A DNA stretch of 64,000 nt from Rapana venosa (taxonomy: Eukaryota > Mollusca > Gastropoda > Neogastropoda > Muricidae), in contig CM054153.1 in assembly GCA_028751875.1 (NCBI GenBank), forward strand, positions 27,163,552 to 27,227,551, written 5' to 3'. The notes beneath the pieces are model-generated. The model was not told the DNA's origin. It searched no databases and was given only the letters and a program-made list of their open reading frames with translations. Made by a program: the position numbers and the translations under genes. Positions 8,971 through 18,375 of this stretch are shown in pieces (the first letter of the stretch is position 1; each line of letters starts with the position of its first letter).

Positions 8971-9350
8971 TGGCTGGGATAGCCTAGTTGTGATGGTTGT
9001 GATCTGATGGTCTGGGTTTGAGCCACCACTGAGGCACTTGTTTAAGGGGATTTTTTCCCCTGGAGTTCATGTCAGTGCTGACTCCACTCTCCTGGCTCAG
9101 ACTATAAACTGAGGTCCCTTGTGTGAATGAATGCAAAGCATCTTGTACACGTGTTAAAATCCATTACACTTTTTGGAAGAGATGCAATGGCAGGAATGAA
9201 TGACAAAGTGGAAAATTGCACGCATATTTCTGTTGTGTTTAGACATCATCCCTGAAGTCAGAATGCAGGTACCTTAATGGTGGGCAAAAAACCAGTCACA
9301 TATGCAAAAATCTAACCATTGGTGAACGTTGGAGCTCTAGACGAGCAACA
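8971..9350 (+). repeat. SINE family A, tail 2, near full length
   Basis: Starts TGGCTGGGATAGCCTAGTTG, B-box-like GGGTTTGAGCCACC, core CAGACTATAAACTGAGGTCC, and tail 2 through GAGCTCTAGACGAGCAAC. Confidence 0.82.
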
Positions 9351-9471
9351 ACAAAAAAACCAAACCATAGTGAGTATACCTATATTGTTCGTTTCTTTTC
9401 TTTAATGTCCATTCGCTGTTTGGTGATTTAGACACACCCGCAATCACACCACAACACCTATACATACCTCA

Positions 9472-9472
<1 letters not shown>

Positions 9473-9505
<33 letters not shown>

Positions 9506-9530
9506 TTCCCTCTCTCTCTCTCCCTCCCTC
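9473..9530. repeat. (CT)n microsatellite
   Basis: Almost pure CT with a few CCCT steps. Confidence 0.93.
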
Positions 9531-9572
9531 CCATACCTAAATGAAAAACTACAAATGCAATCTTTGTGGAAG

Positions 9573-9678
9573 AAGAAAAAAAAGGGTGGCGCTGCTTTTG
9601 TGGCGAAGCACTCTCCCTGGGGAGAGCAGCCCGAATTTCACATAGATAAATCTCGTGACTTAAAGTGGTATAAAATAA
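9573..9678 (+). repeat. SINE type C, 3' part
   Basis: GGGTGGCGCTGCTTTTGTGG, CTCTCCCTGGGGAGAGCAGC, CCGAATTTCACATAG and ACTTAAAGTGGTATAAAATA, the same end as the copy at 36,514-36,935. It finishes about 65 bp before exon 9. Confidence 0.85.
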
Positions 9679-9742
9679 ATTTAAAAAAACACACAGAAAA
9701 CCCAGCTGAAATAAAACTGTAGTCGTGCGTGTTGTATGGCAG

Positions 9743-9899
9743 GAAAAACAGAGCTACAGGGACAGCAAGGAGGACTGTGATGCCGTGTCCACCAAGCCCA
9801 ACATCTTCAGCTTCTACAACTACCTGCGCACACACCCCCTGCTGTTGAGGCTGCGTCTGGCATCCACCTCCCTGCAGCAGAGGCGGGCCATTCTGACAG
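9743..9899 (+). CDS. DMXL2: DMXL exon 9: FYNYLRTHPLLLR block
   Basis: The acceptor is TTGTATGGCAG|GAAA and the donor ACAG|GTGAGG (phase 1). It encodes PNIFSFYNYLRTHPLLLRLR, the most conserved string of the Rav1/DMXL family (FYxYLRTHPLLxR), then LASTSLQQRRAILT. The intron downstream opens with GAG repeats and then a GT microsatellite. Confidence 0.96.
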
Positions 9900-9948
9900 G
9901 TGAGGAGCAGGAGCAGGAGGAGGAGGAGGGTGTGATGAGAAGCTGGAT

Positions 9949-10085
9949 CTCTGTGTGTGTGTGTGTGTGTTGTGTGAGGTGTGTGGTTGTGTGTGTGAGT
10001 GTGTCTGAGAGTGTGTGAAAGAAACATAGAAGTATGTGTGTTTGTGTGTGTGTGTGCACGCATGCATGTGTGTGTTTGTGTGCAT
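9949..10085. repeat. (GT)n microsatellite after exon 9
   Basis: Interrupted GT repeat starting about 50 bp after the exon 9 donor. Confidence 0.9.
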
Positions 10086-10398
10086 GTAAGCATCTGTGTA
10101 AAGTATCAAAAAGCATAATCATGTCAGTTGTAAGTAATACATCAAAGTGGTATTAATATAAGTTATTGCGTAGTGCAAGTAAATCTGTTCACTAAAACGT
10201 AAACCATTTGATTGCACTCTCTGCAGCTATAATGTCATTTTAGTGGATGATTTTTCATCACTGGTTTTCTCTACAAAGCATGCATGCAGATAGTTCTTGT
10301 CTAGTTGGAATATGACTGAGTACTTTCAAGTCTTTAAAAATAGAGAAAAGAACCCTATCTAACCAGTGATATTGCATTGTAATATTCAGTATCCAGAC

Positions 10399-10808
10399 TG
10401 GGGGGCAGGGCAGCCTAGTGGCTAGAGCATTGAGCAGGCCGTCTGGTGGCCCGGGTTTAAACACCCCTGAGGCACCTGTTCCAGGAGATTTTTCCTCTGG
10501 AGTTTACATCAGTACCAACTCCACTCATCCCACAAGTCCTTCAGCGGAGACCATAAACTGAGGTCCCGTGTACAAATGCATGCAGAACATCTGGTGCATA
10601 TGTTAAAACCAGTTCTGCCTTTCAGAACAGTAGGCCATTGCATGGAGGTAGAAAGGTAATGATAAAATTTAAGAAACGCATACACACTGGTACATATCCC
10701 CAAAGTTTGAATGTGGCTACCTTAAGTAATAGGGGGCAAACGGTTGCATATGCAAAATCTCGCCATCGGTTAACCTGAAAGCTCTAGCTGAAAAACGGAG
10801 GAAAAAGT
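10399..10808 (+). repeat. SINE family A, tail 2, full length
   Basis: One of the best copies: head GGGGCAGGGCAGCCTAGTGG, TAGAGCATTGAGC, CCCGGGTTTAAACACC, core CATAAACTGAGGTCCCGTG, tail GTGGCTACCTTAAGTAATAG ... GCTCTAGCTGAAAAACGG. Ends about 40 bp before exon 10. Confidence 0.85.
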
Positions 10809-10848
10809 AAACACATCTCAAGTAATCTTGTCATTGTGTGCCCTCCAG

Positions 10849-11057
10849 GCTTCACCAGAACCAACAGCGTGGCAGTGTCTGACAAAATCACCACCATCGA
10901 TCGCGTGACATGGCGGGAACGCAAGCTGTTCTTTGCCACGGCGACGACTCACATGAAGAACGGCTGTCCCCTGCTGGCCCTGGAGGTCATGACCCGACTG
11001 CCACCCACCATGGACTCTGACAGGGACCACAAACACCACGTCACACAGCACACCCAG
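10849..11057 (+). CDS. DMXL2: DMXL exon 10: ERKLFFATATTHMKNGCPLLALE
   Basis: The acceptor is GTGCCCTCCAG|GCTT and the donor CACCCAG|GTACCT (phase 0 end). It encodes DRVTWRERKLFFATATTHMK and NGCPLLALEVMTRLP, matching vertebrate ERKLFFTTAxAHFKxGCPxLALEVLSKIP. The His-rich end (DRDHKHHVTQHTQ) opens the variable linker. A full SINE ends about 40 bp before the acceptor. Confidence 0.95.
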
Positions 11058-11339
11058 GTACCTGGCACCACAGCAGGCTGTGATCTCCCCCTCATTGTCA
11101 TCCTCATGGTGTATTCTGTTTACAATAGATTTCTGTGCCAGGCTGTTTGTGCTGTTCATAGAGAATTAGTATGATCGCTGTGCAGTACCTACCATGCTAT
11201 CTCTTTTTTTTCTCTCTGTATTTATGTGATGAAGCTTTTGTTGTTGGTTGGGTTTTTTGTTTGTTTTTGTTTTTTTGAGTTTTGTGAAAGATTTCATTTT
11301 GTAGATGTAAACTTTTTACTTATGCCTTTTGTTAATAGA

Positions 11340-11442
11340 TCTTTTAAGTCAGAATGTGGCTACTTTAATAGTGGGCAAAACCGGTTACATATGCAAAATC
11401 TCACCATTGGTGAACCTGTGAGCTCTAGCTGAGGAACAAAGA
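11340..11442 (+). repeat. SINE family A, tail 2, 3' fragment
   Basis: GTCAGAATGTGGCTACTTTA to GAGCTCTAGCTGAGGAACAA. Confidence 0.78.
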
Positions 11443-11789
11443 ACCATTTTAAACATCAAGTCAACCCAACTGTCTCCATCATCATCACTGTTGTTGGTAG
11501 GAGCTCCATGCAGTACCACCAGGGCTCACCATCTCTCTCTGTCTCTGCTGAGGTCTACCATCTCCTGTAGCCCTCCTCCCAGACCACTGACCTCAGTGAT
11601 GTTGGCAATGTAGGATGTTGGTAGTCTGCCTCTTTTCCTTCTGCCCTCAAGTCTTACCTTGGAGAAGAACTGTCATTATCAGATTTTGTCTGCGTTTCTG
11701 ATTGCATGACCAAAACATTGACATTGGCAAGTGCATGAATCGAGAAAAATTAATTGATTCGGTTTTTTTTTTTTTTTCCTGTGTAACAG

Positions 11790-12078
11790 GAAAGTGTCAG
11801 GAGGGGTACCCTGATTGACCAGGGCCAGAGCAGCGGGGAAGCCAGCAACACCTCCCTGGACACCCCAGTCAACAGTGACCAGAGCTCTCAGAAAGGCGAC
11901 GCCTTCGACTGGGGGGCTCCTGTGGCCACCCAGAAAGCGGAGGAGTTTGACTGGGGGACACCTCTGGTCAGCAAGGTCCGCTTCGATGATGAACTGGACC
12001 TGGACCTGAAGCTGGCCAGTGACTCCGAGGAGGAGGAGGAGGAGGAGGGGGAGGAGGAGCAAAAAGAGGAGGAAAAAG
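11790..12078 (+). CDS. DMXL2: DMXL exon 11: FDWG repeats and Glu-rich acidic linker
   Basis: A long T-tract precedes TGTGTAACAG|GAAA; the donor is AAAG|GTAAGG (phase 1). It encodes two similar motifs, DAFDWGAPVATQKAE and EFDWGTPLVSK, then FDDELDLDLKLASDSEE and a run of about 20 residues that is mostly Glu. Vertebrate DMXL2 also has W-S/D-W motifs and an acidic stretch here. It is probably a disordered region binding partners through Trp-acidic motifs (inference). Confidence 0.93.
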
Positions 12079-12127
12079 GTAAGGATTTTTTTAATCAGGT
12101 GTCTGACAGAGGTAGTTGTAAGTTCTC

Positions 12128-12322
12128 TGCTTCGGATGAGACTATAAACCAAGGCTCCATGTGTAAACGCATGCAGAACATCTTGTGCACAATTTAAAAA
12201 CCTGTTCTGCCTTTTGGAAGAGAAGGCCATTGTATGCCAGTAGGAGTGGATGACAAAGTAAAAAACGCCAGCGTGCACACAGGTGTCGTGTTTAGACACC
12301 ATCATCCCGGAGGTTCGGTATA
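12128..12322 (+). repeat. SINE family A, body
   Basis: CTTCGGATGAGACTATAAAC, GCATGCAGAACATCTTGTGC, AAGGCCATTGTATGCCAGTA, then GTGTCGTGTTTAGACACCAT. The tail is lost after about 12,322. Confidence 0.78.
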
Positions 12323-13041
12323 CAGCATCGTTCTGGCAACTCCTGCGACAGCACTGGAACCATGTGTATCGGCGATTGCCTTTCCAGTGGACCATTCCAG
12401 CGATGTGGAGAGTGGGGGGAGGGTGGGGAAGGGAGGGGAGGGGTCTGCTGTATGGGTAACAGCTTGCCCTCCATACTGACTTACCCAGGCTTTGCGCTCT
12501 GGAGTAAAAACACCTAGAGTGCAACTCCATAGCCTTACGAGACTGATGGATGTCTACCCTCTCTGCTTATAGTTCCAAGAAGATTCAAGGCTTAAAGCCA
12601 CAGCATCTGATCTCAGGGATCGGGTCTGAAGATAAGTGTAGGCATGGTTTATCCAAGTGAAAGAAAGACAGGCTGCCCCTAGCGCTGTTTGTCAGTGATG
12701 TGACCTCAGCTGCACATCTGCTCCTTAAGTTCAAATTTTATTTTTTTGATGAACACCGACAGCTACATTTTTTATATGTGAAAGATTATAATAGAGTGAA
12801 AGCAATGTTTGGTGGTTTTACTCTGTGAGAACATGAGCCATGTACTTTTTCGTCAGTGCGAGAAATCTGTGATTATTTCAGTGTTACTTCCTCAACCATT
12901 GCATTTTGAAAAGCAAGACTAATGTGTGTGTGTGGTGGAGCACTTTTCAGCCTTTATTACCCTGTTGTGCCTTTAAGTGCATTTTCTTGGGGCATCGCTC
13001 ATCTTGGTTATCCATTTGATTACTTGTTTATTTGTCCTCAG

Positions 13042-13089
13042 TGAAAGCAAAAGGAAAAGAAGAGAACATTGAAAAGATGAGGCATACAG
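13042..13089 (+). CDS. DMXL2: DMXL exon 12: 48-nt symmetric Lys/Glu-rich exon
   Basis: Preceded by a good pyrimidine tract (TTTATTTGTCCTCAG|TGAAAG) and ended by ACAG|GTATCA. It adds about 16 charged residues (KAKGKEENIEKMRHT). Phase is 1 on both sides, so it can be skipped. A 5'-truncated chimeric SINE begins within a few bases of the donor, which may have been shaped by that insertion. No conserved motif, so this call rests on splice sites and phase alone. Confidence 0.6.
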
Positions 13090-13092
13090 GTA

Positions 13093-13301
13093 TCATTGGA
13101 AGGGTGACTGTTTGCACGCCTTGGCTTCATTACAGTCCCCTAGTTCAAGCAGTTGGCCTCTTTAGGGTCAGGGAAGGTAAAGCAGCAAAGGAGAGGTGAT
13201 GGGCGCCGCCCTCAATATGCTGGCTCCTTGAGAAGTTGAGGTCTCTGATGCCTCACTTCCCTACGACCCCATAGATTATGGGACATCTTTACCTTTGCCT
13301 T
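13093..13301 (+). mobile_element. Chimeric tRNA/5S SINE, 5'-truncated copy
   Basis: Begins in the 5S C-box region (GGAAGGGTGACTGTTTGCAC) and keeps the body TTAGGGTCAGGGAAGGTAAA, GGCGCCGCCCTCAATATGCT and ATTATGGGACATCTTTACCT. It starts within a few bases of the exon 12 donor. Confidence 0.82.
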
Positions 13302-13302
13302 T

Positions 13303-13592
13303 TCACTTACTCCACTCCCCCAAAAGTCCTTAGGATGAAACTGTAAACCGGAAGCCCATGTGTGAATGCATGCAGAACATCTTGCGTACATTTTAAAAAC
13401 CATTCCGCCTTTTGGAACAGTAAGCCATTTTGTGCTGGTAGGAATGGATGACAACATTAAAAAAATATACATGCGCATAGATGTCGTGTTTTGACACCAT
13501 CCCCAAAGTGGGAATGCTGGTGGAGCAAAAACGGTCGCATTCGTAAAAATCTCACCATTGGTGAATCTCAGAGCTGTAGCCAAGCAATCAAC
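13303..13592 (+). repeat. SINE family A, tail 2
   Basis: Joins the chimeric SINE directly: CCACTCCCCCAAAAGTCCTT, ATGCATGCAGAACATCTTGC, ending AATCTCACCATTGGTGAATC. Confidence 0.8.
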
Positions 13593-13655
13593 CAACCAAC
13601 AAACCAATAAAATCACACTGAAACTTGTGTGTGTGTGTATGTATGTTTGGTACAG

Positions 13656-13819
13656 AAGGAAAAGTGAAGGGCAAGGTGACATTCGGCGCTGACGTGAAGG
13701 ACGAAGAAGAAAGCACGGAGGGAGTGAGCACCGGCCAGGATCGCCTCCCTGAGGCTGAGAAGCAGGACACCAAGGTGGACATCATGGCCCAGCAGTACAA
13801 GTACATCGCCTGCCTGAAG
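13656..13819 (+). CDS. DMXL2: DMXL exon 13: end of linker, VDIMAQQYKYIACLK
   Basis: The acceptor is GTTTGGTACAG|AAGG after a TG/TATG run; the donor is CTGAAG|GTAGGA (phase 0 end). It starts with charged, variable sequence and ends KVDIMAQQYKYIACLK, equal to vertebrate VDVIAEQLKFRACLK. This restores the conserved helical core. Confidence 0.94.
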
Positions 13820-13864
13820 GTAGGAGGAGTGAACGTGCCTTCAAGTGTGTTTGTCATGATATGC

Positions 13865-14020
13865 TTGCACGTGCACACACACACACACACACACACGCAC
13901 TCACACGCACACACTCACACATGCAGACATATACACATACACACACTTACAAGTGTACACACACACACGCATACAAAAGTGTACACACACCACAAACACT
14001 CACACCACACCACACACACT
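13865..14020. repeat. (CA)n microsatellite after exon 13
   Basis: CA/CG/CT-interrupted repeat with inserts such as CTTACAAGTGTACAC; produces false frames. Confidence 0.9.
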
Positions 14021-14023
14021 TTA

Positions 14024-14104
14024 CAGAACCACATACTTACGGGGACTGGATGTAAGAAGCACATGAGTGCTTATTCCATTTTCCTCAAAATACAAGAATA
14101 ATAT
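14024..14104 (+). repeat. SINE family A, tail 1, 3' end
   Basis: GGGGACTGGATGTAAGAAGC, ACATGAGTGCTTATTCCA and an A-rich close. Confidence 0.8.
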
Positions 14105-14154
14105 TTTTTTCTTTTAAACAAAATAAAATAACACACACACCCACCCATCTTAGC

Positions 14155-14496
14155 CACCACCACTCCTCCACTCTCTCTCTCTCATATCACCCCCTCCCCC
14201 GACCCCCCACACTCATCAGCCCCTTCCCCCACCCCCACCCCCAAACACACACCCAATACACACTCATTCTGTCTCTCCCCCCTCTCTCTCCCCACTCTCT
14301 CCCCCCCCTCTCTCTCCCCCCTCATCTCTCTTCCCCCCACCTTCTCTCACTCTCCCCCCCCTCTATCTCTCCCCTCTCTCTCTCCTTCCATCCCTCCTTC
14401 TGTCCCTCCCTCTTCCTCTCCATCCCTCCCTCCTCCTCTCCCTCCCTCTTCCTCTCCCTCCCCTCTCTTTCTCCCCCCCCCCCCCCCCCCCCCACC
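14155..14496. repeat. Long polypyrimidine (CT/C)n tract before exon 14
   Basis: About 340 bp almost without purines on the + strand, ending in about 22 C. Mirror-like segments could form triplex (H-DNA). It lies 50 bp upstream of exon 14. Confidence 0.93.
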
Positions 14497-14549
14497 ATGC
14501 ACCCTTGCTGACCCCCCACTCACACACCACTTTATGGCTGTGTGTGCAG

Positions 14550-14703
14550 GTGCTGATGGAGGAGCTGAGCACCCTGGCCACAGGGTTTGAGGTGGACGGG
14601 GGTCAGCTGAGGTACCAGCTGTACGTCTGGCTGGAGAAGGAGGTGGAGGTCCTCAAGGTCCTCTGCAACTACGGCCTCTCCGAGGAGACCTCTGCCCTGG
14701 AAG
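14550..14703 (+). CDS. DMXL2: DMXL exon 14: ELSTLATGFEVDGGQLRYQLYVWLEKE
   Basis: The acceptor is GGCTGTGTGTGCAG|GTGC and the donor GGAAG|GTAGGG (phase 1). It encodes LMEELSTLATGFEVDGGQLR and YQLYVWLEKEVEVLKVLCNY, near-identical in plan to vertebrate LMTELRTLATGYEVDGGKLRFQLYNWLEKE. It is flanked by about 340 bp of almost pure pyrimidine upstream and a G-run/GT tract downstream. Confidence 0.96.
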
Positions 14704-14718
14704 GTAGGGTGCAGGTTT

Positions 14719-15012
14719 TGGGGTGGGGGGGGGGGGGGGGGGGGGCGGTTTGGGGTGGTGGTGGTGGGGGGGGGGGTTGTGAGTGTATGTTTTGTGTGTG
14801 TGAGAGAGTGTGTGTTTTGTGTGTGTGTGTGTATTTTGTGTGTGAGAGAGAGAGTGTGTGTGTGTGTTTTGTGTGTGAGAGAGAGAGTGAGAGTGTGTGT
14901 GTTTTGTTTGTGTGTGTGTATTTTGTGTGTGTGAAAGAGAGTGTGTGTGTGTGTGTTTTGTTTGTGTGTGTGTATTTTGTGTGTGTGAGAGAGAGTGAGA
15001 GAGAGTGAATGT
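14719..15012. repeat. G-run and (GT)n/(GAGA)n tract after exon 14
   Basis: About 20 G in a row, more G runs, then GT and GAGA blocks in higher-order units (TTTTGTGTGTGTGA) repeated several times. Confidence 0.93.
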
Positions 15013-15026
15013 GTCTGTGTTTTTCC

Positions 15027-15140
15027 CTGTTCCTTAGCTAGAACTCCTAGGTTCACCGATGGTAAGATTTTGCGTATGTGACCTTTTTTTGTGTGCCCAC
15101 CATGACAGTAGCTGCATTCTGACTTGGAGAATGCATGCTA
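15027..15140 (-). repeat. SINE family A, tail 2, 3' end
   Basis: Plus strand reads TTAGCTAGAACTCCTAGGTT ... TAGCTGCATTCTGACTTGGA, the reverse of the tail 2 terminus. Confidence 0.76.
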
Positions 15141-15465
15141 GGTATGTTTGTGTTTCTATAGCCCACTGAATGCTGACAACGACCAGATCTTTAATGTGCA
15201 TGTTCGATCTTCTGTATGTGTATGTACACGAAGGGAATTAAAACACTGGTAGGTCTGCACTTGAAGTTGACCTGGGAGAATGTAAAAATCCCCACCGTTA
15301 AATCACCAGACCCCACAAAGATTCATACCCATGACTTCATTGACTCAAGGGAGTGAAAGAATGGTCTTAATCACACAGATATAGCATTCGTAAAACATGT
15401 TATCTGAAATGTGTTTTACGTTGCACTAATAGGTGGTACTAGAATGAGAAGAAAGGATGAAGAAT

Positions 15466-15507
15466 TTACTTATTTATTTATTCTTTTATATCAAGGATAA
15501 TGGAAGG
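15466..15507 (-). repeat. SINE family A, tail 1, 3' tip
   Basis: TTATTTATTCTTTTATATCAAGGATAATGGA only. Confidence 0.65.
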
Positions 15508-15954
15508 AGACTAATCAAGCTTTCAAAACTGAAAGATTCAAGTGAGGCATTCATCAAAGAGAAAAGCTTCTTTTTCATTTGTCCTAAGGATGTTTGATGT
15601 GGATGATTAATAAGTTTTTGAACACTGCGGGAGTAGGAAGTTTCCACATTTTAAAAGTTCTATCCACTCTTTTGCAGAAATGAAATACAGTGGTTTTTTG
15701 TTTGTTTGTTTTGTTTATCTTCAGCTAAGATGGATGTATCTTAGAATTCAACTTATATAGTTCAGATAATACAAGACAAGGAAAACAACTGTAGGTAAAC
15801 TGCAATTGCTTGTATTCAGCTGGTAACCAGAGTGTAAGTGACTCAGAAGTAGTGATAGTGGTATTGTACTAAATGTGGATATTGCCAAGCAAGAAATAGG
15901 AAAAATCCTTGAGAAATTATATCAGGAGTTATCACAAACATGTGGATTTCTTTC

Positions 15955-16296
15955 TTGCTCCTCGAGTAACGCTCCAAGGTTTATGCGACCGTTTGCGCAC
16001 CATTAAGGTAGCCACATTCCGACTTCAGGAATGATGTTTAATCACATCACCAGTGTACATGCGTTCAACAATTTGTCGTCCATTCCTTCCAGCATGCAAT
16101 GGCCTTCTCTTCTGAAAGACAGAACAGGTTCTAACGTATGCGCATGATGTTCTGTATGGCTTTATACATGGATGTTGGTTTATACTCTCATCCAAAGGAC
16201 TTTTCAGGAGAGTGGAGTCAGTATTTCATGTTAACTCCAGGGGGAGGAAAAACCCTTGAACAGGTGTGTCAATGATGGCTTGAATCTGCTCAACAC
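15955..16296 (-). repeat. SINE family A, tail 2, minus strand
   Basis: On the minus strand it runs from GTTAGAGTGTTGAGCAGATT (head) to GAGCGTTACTCGAGGAGC. It stands head to head with the next copy. Confidence 0.8.
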
Positions 16297-16532
16297 TCTA
16301 ACATTCGGATGAGACTATAAACCGAGGTCCCGTGTGCGAACGCACGCAGAACATCTTGTGCACATGTTAAAACCTGTTCTGCTTTTCTGAAGAGTAGGCC
16401 ATTGTGTGCCAGGAGGAACGGATGACAAAATTAACAAAAACTACATACACACGAGGACTGGATGTAAAAAAAAAAAAGCACAGGAATGCTTATTCCATTA
16501 TCCTTGAAATAAAAGAATAAATAAAATAAATA
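16297..16532 (+). repeat. SINE family A, tail 1, no head
   Basis: CATTCGGATGAGACTATAAA, ACGCACGCAGAACATCTTGT, GGGGACTGGATGTAAAAAAA and AAATAAAAGAATAAATAAAA. Forms an inverted pair with 15,955-16,296. Confidence 0.83.
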
Positions 16533-17420
16533 AAATTTAAAAAAACCACCAGGGTCTCCTGCCCCCTCCTAAATGTGTGTGTGTGTGTGTGATTTGTGTG
16601 TGTGTCACAGCGTGCCTATACAGCAGCGCTCAGTCAAAGGTTTAGGCAGAGTGCTAAAATTAGCGTGCCCTGACCTTTTTACCCCCACACCCCTCTCATT
16701 TCTTCACCCCTCCCCTTCCCCCTCACAGCATCTCAAGCCTAGTAGCACGTACACATGCTCGCGCGGCAGGCCTAAGCCTAAGGCTACAGATGTGGGCTAG
16801 GCTAGGCCTACAGGAGACAAGCCCACTGTGTGCGTGCGTGCGTGCGGCCTTCCTATCCTCTTAACACACACAGGCACTAAGCCTAGGCTAGATTCAGACA
16901 GCAAACAGACAAGATTTTGCCCAAATTTGAGCCCTTCAAAACTGATGAACAACTATCCTAAATACAACAAAAGTTGATTCAGCTTAAAAATCAAACATTA
17001 ACATTACATTCCTGACTTTGCCAAAGTGAAACTTAAACGATTTCAGGAGGAAAATTGTGTAAACAAAGAAGAACTATCTGGTGAGAACATCCAATCTATG
17101 TTATTTTTGTTTATAACGCCAACACAAAAGTGTTATACTTGTTCAAATTCACGTCTCCACAACAAGAGAACACTGCACTGAATACACCTGAATGTAGCAC
17201 TGCAGACAATGACAAACGTATCAAAAAACACCTAGAAGTTGGAAATAAAAAATCTGTGTGGCCACTTTCCCCCGCTGAAACAGTGGAAAGCACGCCACGC
17301 TATCCTGATGGTGCCAAACTGGACCAGCGCATCTGGTCGGTGCCAGAGCTATAAATAAGCACATCAGGGGTCAAGTTCCAGCATCTAAGTGCAGCAGAAA
17401 ATGGGGGAAAACGACTGCCG
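16533..17420 (+). other. Intron 14, unannotated part; includes an orphan open frame
   Basis: No repeat family recognised. It holds a block rich in GCCTAGGC-like steps (16,740-16,880) and an open frame 17,130-17,354 (74 codons, NTPECSTADNDKRIKKHLEV near its middle) with coding-like composition. No match recognised; it may be a transposon fragment. Confidence 0.4.
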
Positions 17421-17565
17421 TGGTGTGTGTGTGGTGTGTGTGTGTGATTTATGTGTGTGTGTGGTTTGTGTGTGATTTGTGTGTGTGTGTGTGTGATTTG
17501 TCTGTGTGTGATTTGTCTGTGTGTGATGTATGTGTGTGATTTGTATGTGTGTGATTAATGTGTCC
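17420..17565. repeat. (GT)n tract leading into exon 15 acceptor
   Basis: TGTGTGATTTGTGTG units up to ATTAATGTGTCCACCAG; the only pyrimidines near the AG are TGTCCACC. Confidence 0.9.
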
Positions 17566-17570
17566 ACCAG

Positions 17571-17794
17571 CTGACCTGGACACTAGTCTGGAGGGAGAGG
17601 AGGAGGTGGGCCCAGGCCAGAGGAAGAGGACGCTGTCTCAGCACTCGGACACGTCCCGGGCCTCCCTTCATGAGAACATCCTGGCCGACAAGTACGACCT
17701 GGATTTCAAGGAGCGGCGCATGGCCAGGCGCAAACGCTGGCTGCGACAGCACCAGCATCTGTTGAGGACGTTGGCCTCCTACTGTATTTTGCAG
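17571..17794 (+). CDS. DMXL2: DMXL exon 15: basic RRxARRKRWLRQHQHLLRTLASYC
   Basis: The acceptor GTGTCCACCAG|CTGA lies behind about 140 bp of GT repeats; the donor is TTGCAG|GTGGGT (phase 0 end). It encodes an acidic start, KRTLSQHSDTSRASLHENI, then ERRMARRKRWLRQHQHLLRT and LASYCILQ. Vertebrates have REHAERRKSWLQKNQDLLRVFLSYCSL. The basic part is probably a surface-exposed helix. Confidence 0.95.
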
Positions 17795-17825
17795 GTGGGT
17801 GCTGAGCGGTGGGTGTGCATGTGTG

Positions 17826-17880
17826 CGCGTGTGTGTGTGTGTGTATGTGTGTGTGTGTGTGTGTATGAGAGAGAGAGATT
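17826..17880. repeat. (GT)n/(GA)n microsatellite after exon 15
   Basis: Starts about 30 bp after the donor. Confidence 0.9.
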
Positions 17881-17902
17881 AATTGACAGAGATTTTATTT
17901 AT

Positions 17903-18128
17903 TTATTCATATCCTTCGGATGAGACTAAACCGAGGCCCCATGTGCGAACGCATGCAGAACATCTTGCACACACGTTAAATCCTGTTCCGCTGTTCGAAA
18001 GAGTAGGCCATTGTATGCCAGTGGGAACAGATAATATTTAAAAAACCGCATACACACGCATAAATTTAAAAAAGAAAAGGAAAAGTGCTTTGATTTTTTG
18101 CTTTACAGGATTCAGCGCTATATAAGTT
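17903..18128 (+). repeat. SINE family A, tail 1 with LINE-like end
   Basis: GGATGAGACTAAACCGAGGC body, then GTGCTTTGATTTTTTGCTTT and CAGCGCTATATAAGTTCCAT, a 3' end shared with 23,588 (minus) and 38,207 and followed by ATT repeats. Confidence 0.8.
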
Positions 18129-18137
18129 CCATACATT

Positions 18138-18360
18138 ATTATTTTATTTATTCTTTTATATCGAGGATAATGGAATAAGCACTCATGTGCTTTTTTACAT
18201 CCAGTCCCCATGTGTATGCAGTTTTGTCAATTTTGTCATCTGTTTCCACCGGCACACAATGGCGTACTCTTCCGAAAAGCGGAACAGGATTTAACGTGTG
18301 CGCAAGATGTTCTGCATGCATTCGCACATGGGACCTCGGTTTATAGTCTCATCCGAAAGA
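18138..18360 (-). repeat. SINE family A, tail 1, minus strand
   Basis: Clean copy: ATTCTTTTATATCGAGGATA to TTTATAGTCTCATCCGAAAG. Stands tail to tail with 17,903-18,128. Confidence 0.85.
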
Positions 18361-18375
18361 CTTTGACATAAGGTG

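Noticed and set aside
10399..10470. tRNA gene
   Set aside because: A and B box words are present, but no cloverleaf closes and the same head recurs on many SINE copies.
11679..12530. 283-codon minus-strand frame
   Set aside because: It is the antisense of exon 11 plus SINE and T-rich sequence; its Leu and Phe runs mirror the GAG/A runs of the + strand. No protein-like blocks.
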